A stretch of DNA of 49,141 nucleotides from NCBI GenBank assembly GCA_020049855.1, contig JAGVLJ010000014.1, positions 1-49,141 on the forward strand. Reading direction: 5' to 3'. A model generated the notes under the pieces. The model was not told where the DNA came from, did not search any database, and saw only the letters and a program-made list of their open reading frames with translations. The position numbers were made by a program, and so were the translations under genes. Shown here piece after piece: positions 24,624-33,370 of this stretch. The number at the start of each line of letters is the position of its first letter. Position 1 is the stretch's first letter. This DNA comes from Bacteroidia bacterium (lineage in GTDB: Bacteria > Bacteroidota > Bacteroidia > UKL13-3).

Positions 24624-25768
24624 CGCACATTTCTTCCTTTCCATTCAAACGTACCAAACTGCCCGGCCAAACCAATATACAACACATACAAGAGATGCAG
24701 TGGCTGGGCAGGAATAAGCCATAGCAAAAGGGAGGTACGTTTAAACATTTTCAATACACTATATAAAAACACTCCTTCAACCACAACCTTTAGCATAAAA
24801 ATAACTGTAAAAATTTTTAACCAAACGGGAGAAAAAAAGGCAGCAACAAAACTTGCCAGCAAACTTACATGATACAAATACACCAGTGCCATAAATAGGG
24901 TAATAAGTTTATTGTTGTAATGCACACTTTTTGATACCCATCGCTTGCGTTGCTGTATAAACCCTACAGCTTTATGCTGCGGTTCGGTTTGCACCAGTGC
25001 TGAAGTGCTTTTTATAAACTCAACCTGCCGGGGATATTTCTTAAAAATTTTATGCATTAAAAATTCATCATCGCCTGAACTTAGTTGTTCATTACCGCTA
25101 TAGCCGCCCACTTCAGCAAATACCTGTTTTCGATACGCTAAATTAGCTCCGTTACACATATTTGGAGTGCCCATTTTAATAGCTGCAGCCCCTATGCCAA
25201 TTAACCCTAAAAATTCCAGTGCCTGCATTTTTTCAAATACATTGTCGAACGTAAACTCAACAGGGCCCGATACCAAATGCAGGTTTTTATGCTCCATAAA
25301 ATGCACCATGGTTTTTAACCATTCGTTGCTTCGCCAGCAGTCGGCATCGGTGGTAAGAATAATGGCTCCGCTGGCCATAGAAATAGCTTTGGTAATTGCC
25401 TGCTTTTTGTACGATTTACCAACCTGTTCATTCTCCTCCAGTTTTAGTAAACGCAAATTGGTTGACCCGCCCACCAGCCGCTTACCTATGTACTGCTCTA
25501 CCAGTTTCGTGGTGCTATCGGTTGAGTGGTCATCGGCTACAATCACCTCAAATGCCCCTGCATAGTGCTGGGCAAATAATCCATCGAGGCAGTTGATAAT
25601 ATGTTTTTCTTCGTTGCGCACGGGCACTATAATGGTGCACGCGGGCAAGGGCATTAATTCAATCTCCGAGGTATCAATCCAGGCAGGCGTTTTGTGCCAG
25701 CCTATATAATGGTAAATAAGAATGGATATATAAAAGCCGCTAAGAAAAATGACAATTGTTGGTATCAT
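24620..25768 (-). CDS. Membrane glycosyltransferase family 2
   Basis: Processive-type GT2: an N-terminal TM helix (IPTIVIFLSGFYISILIYHYI), then ACTIIVPVRNEEKHIINCLDGL, the nucleotide-binding VIVADDHSTDST, the metal-binding LTTDADC (DxD), GDDEFLMHKIF (catalytic-type acid), and QQRKRW (the Q..RW motif of acceptor binding), followed by C-terminal TM helices. The sugar donor is not known. ATG 25768 overlaps the stop of the upstream gene by 4 bases (ATGA), which decides the start over the in-frame ATG at 25846. It would act on lipid-linked or polysaccharide acceptors at the inner membrane. Confidence 0.88.
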   Translation of the reverse strand: MIPTIVIFLSGFYISILIYHYIGWHKTPAWIDTSEIELMPLPACTIIVPVRNEEKHIINCLDGLFAQHYAGAFEVIVADDHSTDSTTKLVEQYIGKRLVGGSTNLRLLKLEENEQVGKSYKKQAITKAISMASGAIILTTDADCWRSNEWLKTMVHFMEHKNLHLVSGPVEFTFDNVFEKMQALEFLGLIGIGAAAIKMGTPNMCNGANLAYRKQVFAEVGGYSGNEQLSSGDDEFLMHKIFKKYPRQVEFIKSTSALVQTEPQHKAVGFIQQRKRWVSKSVHYNNKLITLFMALVYLYHVSLLASFVAAFFSPVWLKIFTVIFMLKVVVEGVFLYSVLKMFKRTSLLLWLIPAQPLHLLYVLYIGLAGQFGTFEWKGRNVR

Positions 25769-26799
25769 GTATCGGCTTTTAAAAACCTTACCCGCAACAA
25801 TAGGATTAACCCTACCAGTGCCGGAAAAATAAGATTGATGATCCACAACCCGTAGGCCGACAGAGTTAAACTTACTTTGTTGGTGGAATAGAATGCAAAA
25901 AACACAATGGCACTGTATCCGCGCAATCCTATTTCGGTGAGGGTGGAAGTGGGCACAATAGATTGTACCAAAAAAATAATCGGTATTACTTTTAGAGCAT
26001 CGGCTACTTCCACACTAGTACGAAAGGAATACAGCATAAGCACATACTGGGCGGTGAACACAGCATAACGAGCCAGCGAATACCCAAGCAGTATTGTTAA
26101 ATCAGTATATGTGTATTGTTCAAACTCTTCGAAATAGCGGGCATATTTTTTAATGAACGGCATTCTCCGGCTCACAGGAGCAATTAACCAGATATTGTAA
26201 TACAGCAGCAAAATAAGACCCACCAGAATTAAGCAAAGAAACACTAACGTTTGCCTGGCCAAATCCATTTGCGGAAGAATATGTTTCAACTCAAAGCACA
26301 GGCAAACACATCCTGCCACCAACGTGATACACAATTGTGCAAAACTTCCAACCATAGTAGTAAGTGCAGCTTTTACTTTATCATAGGTTTCCAAATACAC
26401 TACGCGCCCGGCATATTCGCCAATACGGTTGGGAGTAATTAGACTGATAGTAGTTCCGGATATTACCGCCTTAAATGCCATGCTGAAACTGATGCGTTCC
26501 TTGCGCTGAATAAGGTATTGCCACTTGAGAGCTTCAATGCTCCAGTTGGCTGCCATAAAAAGTACTGTAAGTGCTACGGTCCAGCCAACCATCCCTCCCA
26601 TACTTTCCCTGTATTGGCTATAAAGATCATCAATATTATAAGACACAAACAGTTTGTAGTACACATAAGAGCATGTGTAAACCGTAACGAGCAGTTTAGC
26701 TGCAAGAATTATAACCTTTAAAGGTTTGCGATTCAAAAAATGCGGTATTTTCGCGGGTGAAGTTAGTACATTCAATTCAAAAATAAGTTGCAAAGCCAT
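25765..26799 (-). CDS. Lysylphosphatidylglycerol synthase-type membrane protein (UPF0104/AglD-like)
   Basis: The 344 residues include about 7-8 TM helices and the family's landmarks: WSIEALKWQYLI, FKAVISGTTISLITPNRIGEYAGRVVYL (the 'G...s..tP.r.GE..r' motif, in outline) and VPTSTLTEIGLRGYSAI. It lacks the soluble synthetase domain of MprF, so it is the stand-alone membrane part found next to glycosyltransferases in many phyla; its reaction is not established. It is first in a chain with GT2 and the small winged-helix protein. ATG 26799 is the only ATG before TM1 but lies upstream of a minus-strand TATTTTTG at 26785-26778. If that is the promoter, TTG 26736 (NRKPLKVI) would be the true start. 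Confidence 0.75.
   Translation of the reverse strand: MALQLIFELNVLTSPAKIPHFLNRKPLKVIILAAKLLVTVYTCSYVYYKLFVSYNIDDLYSQYRESMGGMVGWTVALTVLFMAANWSIEALKWQYLIQRKERISFSMAFKAVISGTTISLITPNRIGEYAGRVVYLETYDKVKAALTTMVGSFAQLCITLVAGCVCLCFELKHILPQMDLARQTLVFLCLILVGLILLLYYNIWLIAPVSRRMPFIKKYARYFEEFEQYTYTDLTILLGYSLARYAVFTAQYVLMLYSFRTSVEVADALKVIPIIFLVQSIVPTSTLTEIGLRGYSAIVFFAFYSTNKVSLTLSAYGLWIINLIFPALVGLILLLRVRFLKADT
26725..26753 (+). promoter_or_regulatory. Promoter-like sequence for ruvC
   Basis: TTTG (26725-26728), 17 bases, TATTTTCG (26746-26753), one mismatch from TAnnTTTG. It lies inside the 5' coding part of the divergent membrane protein gene. Confidence 0.5.
26778..26785 (-). promoter_or_regulatory. TAnnTTTG element for the divergent membrane protein gene
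   Basis: Read on the minus strand, TATTTTTG is a perfect -7 match. It lies within the annotated start of the gene it would serve, which questions the ATG at 26799. No clear -33 TTTG was found. Confidence 0.35.
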
Positions 26800-27360
26800 C
26801 GTGAAGTTCCGTTTGACCGAATCATACTGGGCATAGATCCGGGAACCAATATTATGGGCTACGGACTAATTGGCTGTCATAAAAAGAAGACCAGCATTCT
26901 TAGCCTTGGAGTGATGAAACTTGATCATCTGGATGGACATTCACTAAAACTGAAACAGATTTTTGAGCGATGCCTAACCCTTATTGATGAATATCACCCT
27001 GATGAGATGGCTTTGGAAGCTCCGTTTTTTGGGAAAAACGTACAATCAATGCTGAAGCTTGGACGAGCCCAAGGGGTTGCCATGGCTGCCGGACTATACC
27101 GTGAACTTCCCATATTTGAATATGCGCCACGTAAAATAAAACAATCCATAACGGGAAGCGGAAGCGCAAGCAAGGAGCAGGTGGCCGCAATGCTTCAAAA
27201 AATACTACACTTTAAAGAGACTCCACAATTTTTAGATGCTACCGATGGCTTGGCTGCGGCTTATTGCCACTTTTTGCAAAACAACCTTGGTCAGGAAAAA
27301 AATAAAAAATACACCGGTTGGGCTTCATTTATTAAAAACAATCCTAAGAAGCTTAAATAA
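26788..27360 (+). CDS. ruvC: Crossover junction endodeoxyribonuclease RuvC
   Basis: RuvC resolves Holliday junctions during recombinational repair, working with RuvAB. The RNase H-like core is intact: D17 in ILGIDPGTN, E77 in MALEAPFFGKN, D150 and D153 in FLDATDGLAAAYCH, matching the four catalytic acids of the family, plus KLGRAQGVAM and APRKIKQSITGSGSASKEQV. The length of 190 is normal for Bacteroidota. The only available starts are non-ATG; TTG 26788 gives a 12-residue lead before the conserved core and follows the promoter-like element by 34 bases. Its end is one base from the convergent HIT gene. Confidence 0.93.
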   Translation: MQSHREVPFDRIILGIDPGTNIMGYGLIGCHKKKTSILSLGVMKLDHLDGHSLKLKQIFERCLTLIDEYHPDEMALEAPFFGKNVQSMLKLGRAQGVAMAAGLYRELPIFEYAPRKIKQSITGSGSASKEQVAAMLQKILHFKETPQFLDATDGLAAAYCHFLQNNLGQEKNKKYTGWASFIKNNPKKLK

Positions 27361-27361
27361 A

Positions 27362-27757
27362 TCAGGCTATAAAATGGCGTATGGCCTGAGCAGTGGCAGC
27401 CAGTTCTTCAGGAGCAGGTTTTAATTTTGGTTTGGCAAAATTAATATCGCCCACCTCATTGATAGGAACTAAATGTATATGTGCATGGGGCACCTCAAGC
27501 CCAATAACTGCAACTCCTACTTTTTTGCAAGGAATTGCTTTGCGAACAGCATCGGCCACAATTTTCGAGAACAAATGCAATCCTGCAAATTGCTCATTGT
27601 CTAAATCAAAAATATTATCGGTTTCCTGCTTCGGAATCACCAGCACATGGCCGGTTGTAAGCGGAAACACATCTAAAAAAGCAAGGTAATCTGTGGTTTC
27701 GGCTATTTTATAACAGGGTATTTCGCCCAAAACAATTTTGCTGAATATACTTACCAT
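27362..27757 (-). CDS. HIT family nucleotide-binding protein
   Basis: The 131 residues contain the histidine triad HAHIHLVP and the typical opening IFSKIVLGEIPCYKIAETTDYLAFLD (in outline), then TTGHVLVIPKQETDNIFDL. HIT proteins of this Hint/YcfF-like branch hydrolyse or transfer nucleotides from AMP conjugates. The cellular substrate is unknown. It lies 4 bases after greA on the same strand and is probably co-transcribed with it, a pairing I recall from other Bacteroidota. Confidence 0.93.
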   Translation of the reverse strand: MVSIFSKIVLGEIPCYKIAETTDYLAFLDVFPLTTGHVLVIPKQETDNIFDLDNEQFAGLHLFSKIVADAVRKAIPCKKVGVAVIGLEVPHAHIHLVPINEVGDINFAKPKLKPAPEELAATAQAIRHFIA

Positions 27758-27761
27758 GCTT

Positions 27762-28238
27762 TTACAAACTTATATCAATTATCTCCAGTTGGATTACTCC
27801 TGCTGGCACGGTTATATCCACCACATCGCCTAAGGCTTTTCCCATTAAGGCCGCTCCTATCGGAGATTTGATAGAAATTTTTCCCGCTTTCATATCGGCT
27901 TCCTTTTCTGAAACCATTACATAAACAATCTCTCCTTTTGTTTTCAGGTTTTTCACTTTCACCTTACTTAAAATCATCACCTTGCTGTTGTCGAGTTTAG
28001 TTTCATCTATTACACGCACCTTTGCCAGTTGATTTTCCATTTGTGAAATACGTGTTGCCAGCAGGCTTTGAGCCTCTTTAGCGGCATGATACTCGGCATT
28101 CTCCGATAAATCGCCTTTATCACGTGCTTCCGCAATCTGCCGGGAGATATAAGGCATCTCCACACTTCGGAGTTGCTGCAATTCCTTTTTAAAATTGTCG
28201 AAACCTTCTTTAGTAAGGTAAATAACTTCGTCTGCCAT
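27762..28238 (-). CDS. greA: Transcription elongation factor GreA
   Basis: The 158-residue protein has the GreA design: an N-terminal antiparallel coiled coil with the acidic tip EARDKGDLSENAEY (D43 and E46 match the residues that chelate Mg in the RNA polymerase active site), and a C-terminal FKBP-like domain with SPIGAALMGKALGDVVDITVPAG. It enters the secondary channel of RNA polymerase and promotes cleavage of backtracked RNA. It is the first gene of a greA-HIT pair. The 5' side carries a long hairpin that is most simply the terminator of the upstream porV-type gene. Confidence 0.95.
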   Translation of the reverse strand: MADEVIYLTKEGFDNFKKELQQLRSVEMPYISRQIAEARDKGDLSENAEYHAAKEAQSLLATRISQMENQLAKVRVIDETKLDNSKVMILSKVKVKNLKTKGEIVYVMVSEKEADMKAGKISIKSPIGAALMGKALGDVVDITVPAGVIQLEIIDISL

Positions 28239-28260
28239 ATTGTTGTTTCCTGATTAAGCT

Positions 28261-28302
28261 AAAAAGAAGAAACGCCTTGCGTGCAAGACGTTTCTTCTTT
28301 TT
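28261..28302 (-). terminator. Strong bidirectional intrinsic-terminator-like hairpin
   Basis: A 14-bp outer stem (AAAAAGAAGAAACG with CGTTTCTTCTTTTT), one mismatch, and a 5-bp inner stem (CTTGC/GCAAG) with a 2-base loop. The T-run on the minus strand lies downstream of the PorV-like gene (stop at 28322), so it should end the three-gene minus-strand operon. Because greA starts only 23 bases further on, it may also sit in the greA leader. Confidence 0.75.
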
Positions 28303-28321
28303 ACGGGTACAAATATATGTA

Positions 28322-29422
28322 TTAATTCGATTTCTTGCCTGTAAGCAATAAGCGGGCACCAAAAGTATGTACTCCGTCAAAGCTATTGGTAGCACGGTAA
28401 GAATAATCAATACCGAATTTAGTACCTGTTTTGTTAATAGGTATCAATACCCCAAAGCCTGCATTAAACCCAGTAAACACCGTTTTGCGCAGTTCCTTAT
28501 TGAACAAATCCTTTTCAAAAACAAATCCGCTTCGAAACAACAACATTTCTTTCATGCCATATTCAACCCCTAAAATGTACTGGTTATTTTGAAAAGTGTG
28601 CGAGGCAAAATTAAATGAAGCCGTAAGACGATGATTATACTTGGTTGAATCACGATCGAGGCGAATATCATAACTTGCTCCGACATTAATCAACGAAGGA
28701 AGATTAAATGTAGCTGCCCGTTGTTCGGTGTTTGATGAAAGTCCCGTAGATACATTGGTGGTATATACCGAAAGACCGCTACCCCCAAATTTCATATCGG
28801 GGCCAATGTTTCGGATAGCAACCCCAAAATGAACATCCCGTCCTTTAATTTTGGCATTATTAGGGTTGAGTGAGGCTTTATATTGAACACCGGCCTCCAT
28901 GCTCACCCCCTGAGCTTTTACATCAGTAATGGCTTCTGAAATAGCCCGCATCATAATTCCACCATAAATATTATCAGAGAATTTTTTGGCATAACCCAAA
29001 CCTACATTTAAAAACTGTGGCGAAAAAGTTCCCAACGTACCATCCGGGGCTTCGGTGGTAGTGATATCAATATTGCCAAAATTCATTGAAAAAACTGAAA
29101 TTCCGATTACCGACCCTTCGCCAACTCGCTGGGCAAATCCGAAATTATTAATATTAATATCGGTTGTTTTTAAATAATTGGTTCTACTAAAAACCAACTC
29201 GGTATTGTCAGTAAAGGCTAACCCGGCTACATTCAGATGGAAAGCTTCCAGTCCTTTCACTTCAGCACTGTTTGCTCCTCCCAAACCCGAACTGCGTGCC
29301 CACGGGTTAATGAGTAACTCGGTTGCACCAGCCTGCCCTGCCCGGTCAGGATTACCTGCCATAACAACGGTTGAAATACCCAAGGCAAAAATTGCTGTAA
29401 AAATTATATTTCTAATTCTCAT
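28322..29422 (-). CDS. PorV/PorQ family outer membrane barrel protein
   Basis: The 366-residue protein has a signal peptide ending STVVMA and then the signature of the PorV/PorQ family: AGQAGATELLINPWARSSGLGGA, followed by NVAGLAF, and barrel strands such as NFGFAQRVGEGSVIGISVFSM (in outline), GLGYAKKFSDNIYGGIMMRA and FGIDYSYRATNSFDGVHTFGARL. PorV (LptO) takes T9SS cargo from the secretion pore to the attachment complex; PorQ and relatives have similar roles. It lies 25 bases after a large T9SS-type cargo gene and a TonB receptor on the same strand, which suggests a dedicated escort for that cargo. It is probably not the housekeeping PorV, which is usually found elsewhere. Confidence 0.85.
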   Translation of the reverse strand: MRIRNIIFTAIFALGISTVVMAGNPDRAGQAGATELLINPWARSSGLGGANSAEVKGLEAFHLNVAGLAFTDNTELVFSRTNYLKTTDININNFGFAQRVGEGSVIGISVFSMNFGNIDITTTEAPDGTLGTFSPQFLNVGLGYAKKFSDNIYGGIMMRAISEAITDVKAQGVSMEAGVQYKASLNPNNAKIKGRDVHFGVAIRNIGPDMKFGGSGLSVYTTNVSTGLSSNTEQRAATFNLPSLINVGASYDIRLDRDSTKYNHRLTASFNFASHTFQNNQYILGVEYGMKEMLLFRSGFVFEKDLFNKELRKTVFTGFNAGFGVLIPINKTGTKFGIDYSYRATNSFDGVHTFGARLLLTGKKSN

Positions 29423-29447
29423 TTCTATGTTATTTTCAGGTTAGGAA

Positions 29448-32400
29448 TTAAAACGAATCCAAATCATACTGCCTCATCACTCCAAACCATTTGAGCACCT
29501 TTTCACCAAGTACACCTGCATCAATATGAATGATGTAAACCCCGCTGGCAATTGGCACGTTGGCTTGATTCTTAATATCCCAATCAGCACTGGTAGTAGT
29601 GGGATCATCTTTTTTAATACGTCTTACCAAAACACCATTCAGCGTATAAATACTAATTGTACATTTTGGCGGAAGGTTGGTAAACTTCACTTTGGTATCC
29701 AGTTGATTTGTTTCATAGGCTGAATACCCGTAGTAGGGGTTCGGAACTACATTAATCATATCAATAGCTTTTTTACCTACCGCAGCACTGGCTACGGCTG
29801 CTATATCGGCAGTTGAGAATGAATAAGCCGGCATTCCTCCGTTAATCGGGTTGTTATCGGGATTATAGATGGCGTATGGCTTTTGCATTCTTACTTTTAT
29901 GCGTACATCAGTGGGTACAATCCCTTCTTCAGGAGTAAGTGTTTTAAAACCACCTTGCGTGTACGACATCATTACCCACATTGCTTGTGAAAACACGAAA
30001 CGCTTGTTAAGATTATTGGTTTGGTTGGTTGTAAACAAGTTCTGATAACTCGCCCCTTCGTCATAAATAGGGCCTGTATAAGTACCGAATGTTTTGCTAC
30101 CCATAATATAAATGTAGTGCTTGCCGCCAAATACAGGTGTAGAAGATACCCCATTGTAAAGGGTAGATGTAGGATTCCACAACATATCGCGGGTATTCTC
30201 ACCCTCATAATAGGAATCTTCGCCAAACATGATATTTAAGCGCTCCCCAGTTTCAACATTGATGGCATAGCCCGGAAACCATCCACGACCCTGCTCACCT
30301 CCAGGTAATGGCTTACCCATTTTATCTACCGATGCATGTTTACGCATACTCAGTTTTGCTGCATTGCCTTCAGTAAGGTTCGGGTCTTCCCCTAATTCAA
30401 GCACTACACAACGCGTCCATTTACTGGTATCTGAGGTTAATACCAAATCAATACTTGCCAAATCGGTCAAGCGGCTGTCGGTTTGTAACGAGCCCTCCCA
30501 TGCAGGCCCGTAAGTGTTAAGGTCATTGGCTCGGGTTTTTTTAGAACACAAAGTATAAGGAGCCATTCGCCCATCCAACACTTTTTCAAAACGCTCTTTA
30601 GGGTCAAGTGAACTTCCATTGGTATTATAATCCCAGTAATAATCCTTGTCAGCCGGTGGAGATGGGCTTTGCCAATCGTTACGACCAACGCTTCCCGATC
30701 GAATCCAATTGAGCCAGTAAGCCGTGGAGCGTACCTGAATATTATCTACATCTTTTAATCCTGTTAGCCACGGTTTACTCAAATCTGCAAACTCGATGGA
30801 GGAAGATATATAACCATTTGATTGATCGAATAAGTCCGTTGTATTCCCTGTTTTGATCGTTTGATTAATAGCAACCGACATTCCCCAGTCCTCTGCTTTA
30901 CCCGTGGTGGGATTTTTGAATTTAACAATTTGCTCATTTTTCTTGGCAAGCGTCATTTCAGAGAAAACAGTATCTCGGTTAATACCATTTTTACGAACCA
31001 AGTACCAGATTGATTTAGGAGCCGCCAATGAATCGGCCTTTGCGGTAGAATCCAGAATGTATAATTCAAAATCTCCCGCAGGCACTTTGGTCGGGTCAAT
31101 TACTTTAATATTTACGGGCCCGTTGCCCCCAAGGTAAGTTGGTTGGCTTAGTTTCCCATTTTTCACAATTGCATCAATAGAAGCTTGTGTTAGCTCAAGC
31201 TCCTGACCACCGTTTCCTGTCCCGGTAATACGTTTAATTTGAGGCCCGCCTCCGTACCCCGAATTAACTTGCAGCCCCCCGCTACGTGGCTGCGGTGGAT
31301 GTGGTACAGCTGCATAAGTTTTTACGTTTTTACGGCCGGGGTAATATTGCACCCGATAATTATTATCGCTTGCCCGTGCATATGATATAATCATATAGTA
31401 GTAGGTTTTGAAGTTTACCAGAGTCTGATCTCCTCTGGCAAATAGATCCTTTTGTATGCGGAAAGAGTGTGAAATTCCTTTTTCGCTACCCACTACTTTT
31501 AATATTTTGGTATAATCTTTAATGGCAGGATCATATTCCTCATTCACTAAGTCCTTCACATTATTTTGCAAATCCGTTTGCACCACCAAACGCGCACGAT
31601 CTACATCATCCAACTCTCCGGTAGAAACCGACCCGTCTTTTAATTGATAGATAAGGTATCCTTCAAAATTGTATAGCACATTGGGTTGTCCCGTTCTTTT
31701 TAGCGTATCCTGATAGAGTTCTACTTTATTGTTGACTGTATTTTCAAGATTGATGATTAACTCACGGTTTATCTCGGCAATATTCAAATCGGGAGCCGTT
31801 GGTCCATCAAGTATTTTAAAATTATTGTCGAATAGAACTTGAGCAGTCTCATCATACTTCACCAAAAGATCGAGTGAACCTGTTGCCCCACCCTGTGAAA
31901 CACGTGCCCAAACTACTCCAACCGTTACTTTATTTACTGCCCCTGATTTTAATTTGAAAGGCCCGGCTGATTGTAAGAACCTTCTGTCGGCAGGTGGATT
32001 ACCGGCTGTAAGTTCCGTCCACTCTCCCAACGAGGAGTAAAGGAATGGGTCGGTATTTTTTGGAAACATCCAATTGCTTTTCACATTGGTTGCACCTAAA
32101 CCGCCCCCAATTCCATTTCCACCATAACTCATGGTCACTCCATTCTTCCATATTCCACGCAAGTAATTGTAATAGTGTTGTGGCGCAGTTGGATTTCCTC
32201 GGTCAGCAGAAAAATCATTGTTGTAATAAACAAATTTAGAAAGACCTATACGTTCGCCAGGCTCATCTGTGGTTCCATTGCGGTCATTATCTACTCCATC
32301 ATTTGGGTCAGCAAAAGGACCTTCAAAAAAATCAACCCCAACGCTTGGAGGATTTACACCATAACCTAAAACGCCTTCATCATCATCATCCCCATTATAG

Positions 32401-33350
32401 GTGTACCCCAGACTATGCACTACATCACAACCTACGTAGTCGTCAGAATAATTTCCAAGATCGGCATCGACCCACTCTCCAAAATAACAACTGTCAACAT
32501 CTTCATTGCTTCTATTGGTAATGGTAGTGGTATAAAAAGTCATGTTATTAATTTCATCGTTGGTAGCAAAACCAAAAGCTTGTGTTTGCAACTCCAACCC
32601 AATAGGTATACCCTGAGTTTCGGTGTGAATTGCCCCTTTATCATTATATACCCACCACAAAGTTTGGTCACCCAATACATCCGGATAATCTCCCAGTTGG
32701 GGCTCATACCTCAAACTTCCTCCAACGTTCACAAATGGAGCCAAGTATTCAGTTTCTCCAAATGCAGGATTCCCGTGAGCAGGCCACTCATCAATTACTG
32801 AAGGTGGGCTAGACTTATCGGGATTGGCAATAAAATTTTCAATATCTACCCTATTTATTTTAAAAATCTTGTCGTAAAATTTACACCGATCAGGGGTAAC
32901 AGATGAATTGTTTGTATTTAAAGGCCCCGGGAAAAAATCATTTCCATTCTGTCGATAGGTTTGGGCGGCCAACTTTAGATTTCCTTGCGATAATCCCCCA
33001 ATCCATAAGGCTCCAGCAAAAAGGGAGTTTTTTCTGTTATTATTGGCAGGGTCGGTGATTTTTGGAATTTCGTACTTGGCGTTGTTCAAATCCCACCACA
33101 TATCTCCTCCGTTTAAAATACGGGTTCTAACATTATTAATATCTAAATCTACCTGAGCGGTGGCCGGCTCACAACCTGCGGCCACTTTATAGAACTCATT
33201 TTTGCCGGTACGTCCTGCCGGATTTTCCTGTGGTGCTCCTACTATTTCTCTGGCGTAGCCATTAGCTCCAAAAAGCATGGCTATTGTTATTCCTGAAATT
33301 ACTTTGTATTTCATGTTGAACTTACTTTTCTTTAATGATTTCATTCTCAT
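29448..33350 (-). CDS. Very large T9SS cargo-like surface protein, function unknown
   Basis: The 1300-residue protein has a signal peptide (IAMLFGANGYA) after an unusually long N-region, a widely seen but uncharacterised Bacteroidota opening (ARILNGGDMWWDL-like RILNGGDMWWDLNNAKYE, SLFAGALWIGG, AAQTYRQNGNDFFPGPL), a calcium-site-like Asp-rich stretch DPNDGVDNDRNGTTDEPGER, and a C-terminal T9SS-type sorting domain: INVVPNPYYG, VKFTNLPPKCTISIYTLNG, WDIKNQANVPIASGVYIIHI and GEKVLKWFGVMR. I recognise no enzyme domain. ATG 33350 follows AAGGA by 7 bases; ATG 33314 would give a more normal signal peptide. It sits between a TonB receptor and a PorV-family gene, with about 20-25 bases between them. 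Confidence 0.8.
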   Translation of the reverse strand: MRMKSLKKSKFNMKYKVISGITIAMLFGANGYAREIVGAPQENPAGRTGKNEFYKVAAGCEPATAQVDLDINNVRTRILNGGDMWWDLNNAKYEIPKITDPANNNRKNSLFAGALWIGGLSQGNLKLAAQTYRQNGNDFFPGPLNTNNSSVTPDRCKFYDKIFKINRVDIENFIANPDKSSPPSVIDEWPAHGNPAFGETEYLAPFVNVGGSLRYEPQLGDYPDVLGDQTLWWVYNDKGAIHTETQGIPIGLELQTQAFGFATNDEINNMTFYTTTITNRSNEDVDSCYFGEWVDADLGNYSDDYVGCDVVHSLGYTYNGDDDDEGVLGYGVNPPSVGVDFFEGPFADPNDGVDNDRNGTTDEPGERIGLSKFVYYNNDFSADRGNPTAPQHYYNYLRGIWKNGVTMSYGGNGIGGGLGATNVKSNWMFPKNTDPFLYSSLGEWTELTAGNPPADRRFLQSAGPFKLKSGAVNKVTVGVVWARVSQGGATGSLDLLVKYDETAQVLFDNNFKILDGPTAPDLNIAEINRELIINLENTVNNKVELYQDTLKRTGQPNVLYNFEGYLIYQLKDGSVSTGELDDVDRARLVVQTDLQNNVKDLVNEEYDPAIKDYTKILKVVGSEKGISHSFRIQKDLFARGDQTLVNFKTYYYMIISYARASDNNYRVQYYPGRKNVKTYAAVPHPPQPRSGGLQVNSGYGGGPQIKRITGTGNGGQELELTQASIDAIVKNGKLSQPTYLGGNGPVNIKVIDPTKVPAGDFELYILDSTAKADSLAAPKSIWYLVRKNGINRDTVFSEMTLAKKNEQIVKFKNPTTGKAEDWGMSVAINQTIKTGNTTDLFDQSNGYISSSIEFADLSKPWLTGLKDVDNIQVRSTAYWLNWIRSGSVGRNDWQSPSPPADKDYYWDYNTNGSSLDPKERFEKVLDGRMAPYTLCSKKTRANDLNTYGPAWEGSLQTDSRLTDLASIDLVLTSDTSKWTRCVVLELGEDPNLTEGNAAKLSMRKHASVDKMGKPLPGGEQGRGWFPGYAINVETGERLNIMFGEDSYYEGENTRDMLWNPTSTLYNGVSSTPVFGGKHYIYIMGSKTFGTYTGPIYDEGASYQNLFTTNQTNNLNKRFVFSQAMWVMMSYTQGGFKTLTPEEGIVPTDVRIKVRMQKPYAIYNPDNNPINGGMPAYSFSTADIAAVASAAVGKKAIDMINVVPNPYYGYSAYETNQLDTKVKFTNLPPKCTISIYTLNGVLVRRIKKDDPTTTSADWDIKNQANVPIASGVYIIHIDAGVLGEKVLKWFGVMRQYDLDSF

Positions 33351-33370
33351 TTGTCGTCCTTACCTGTTAG

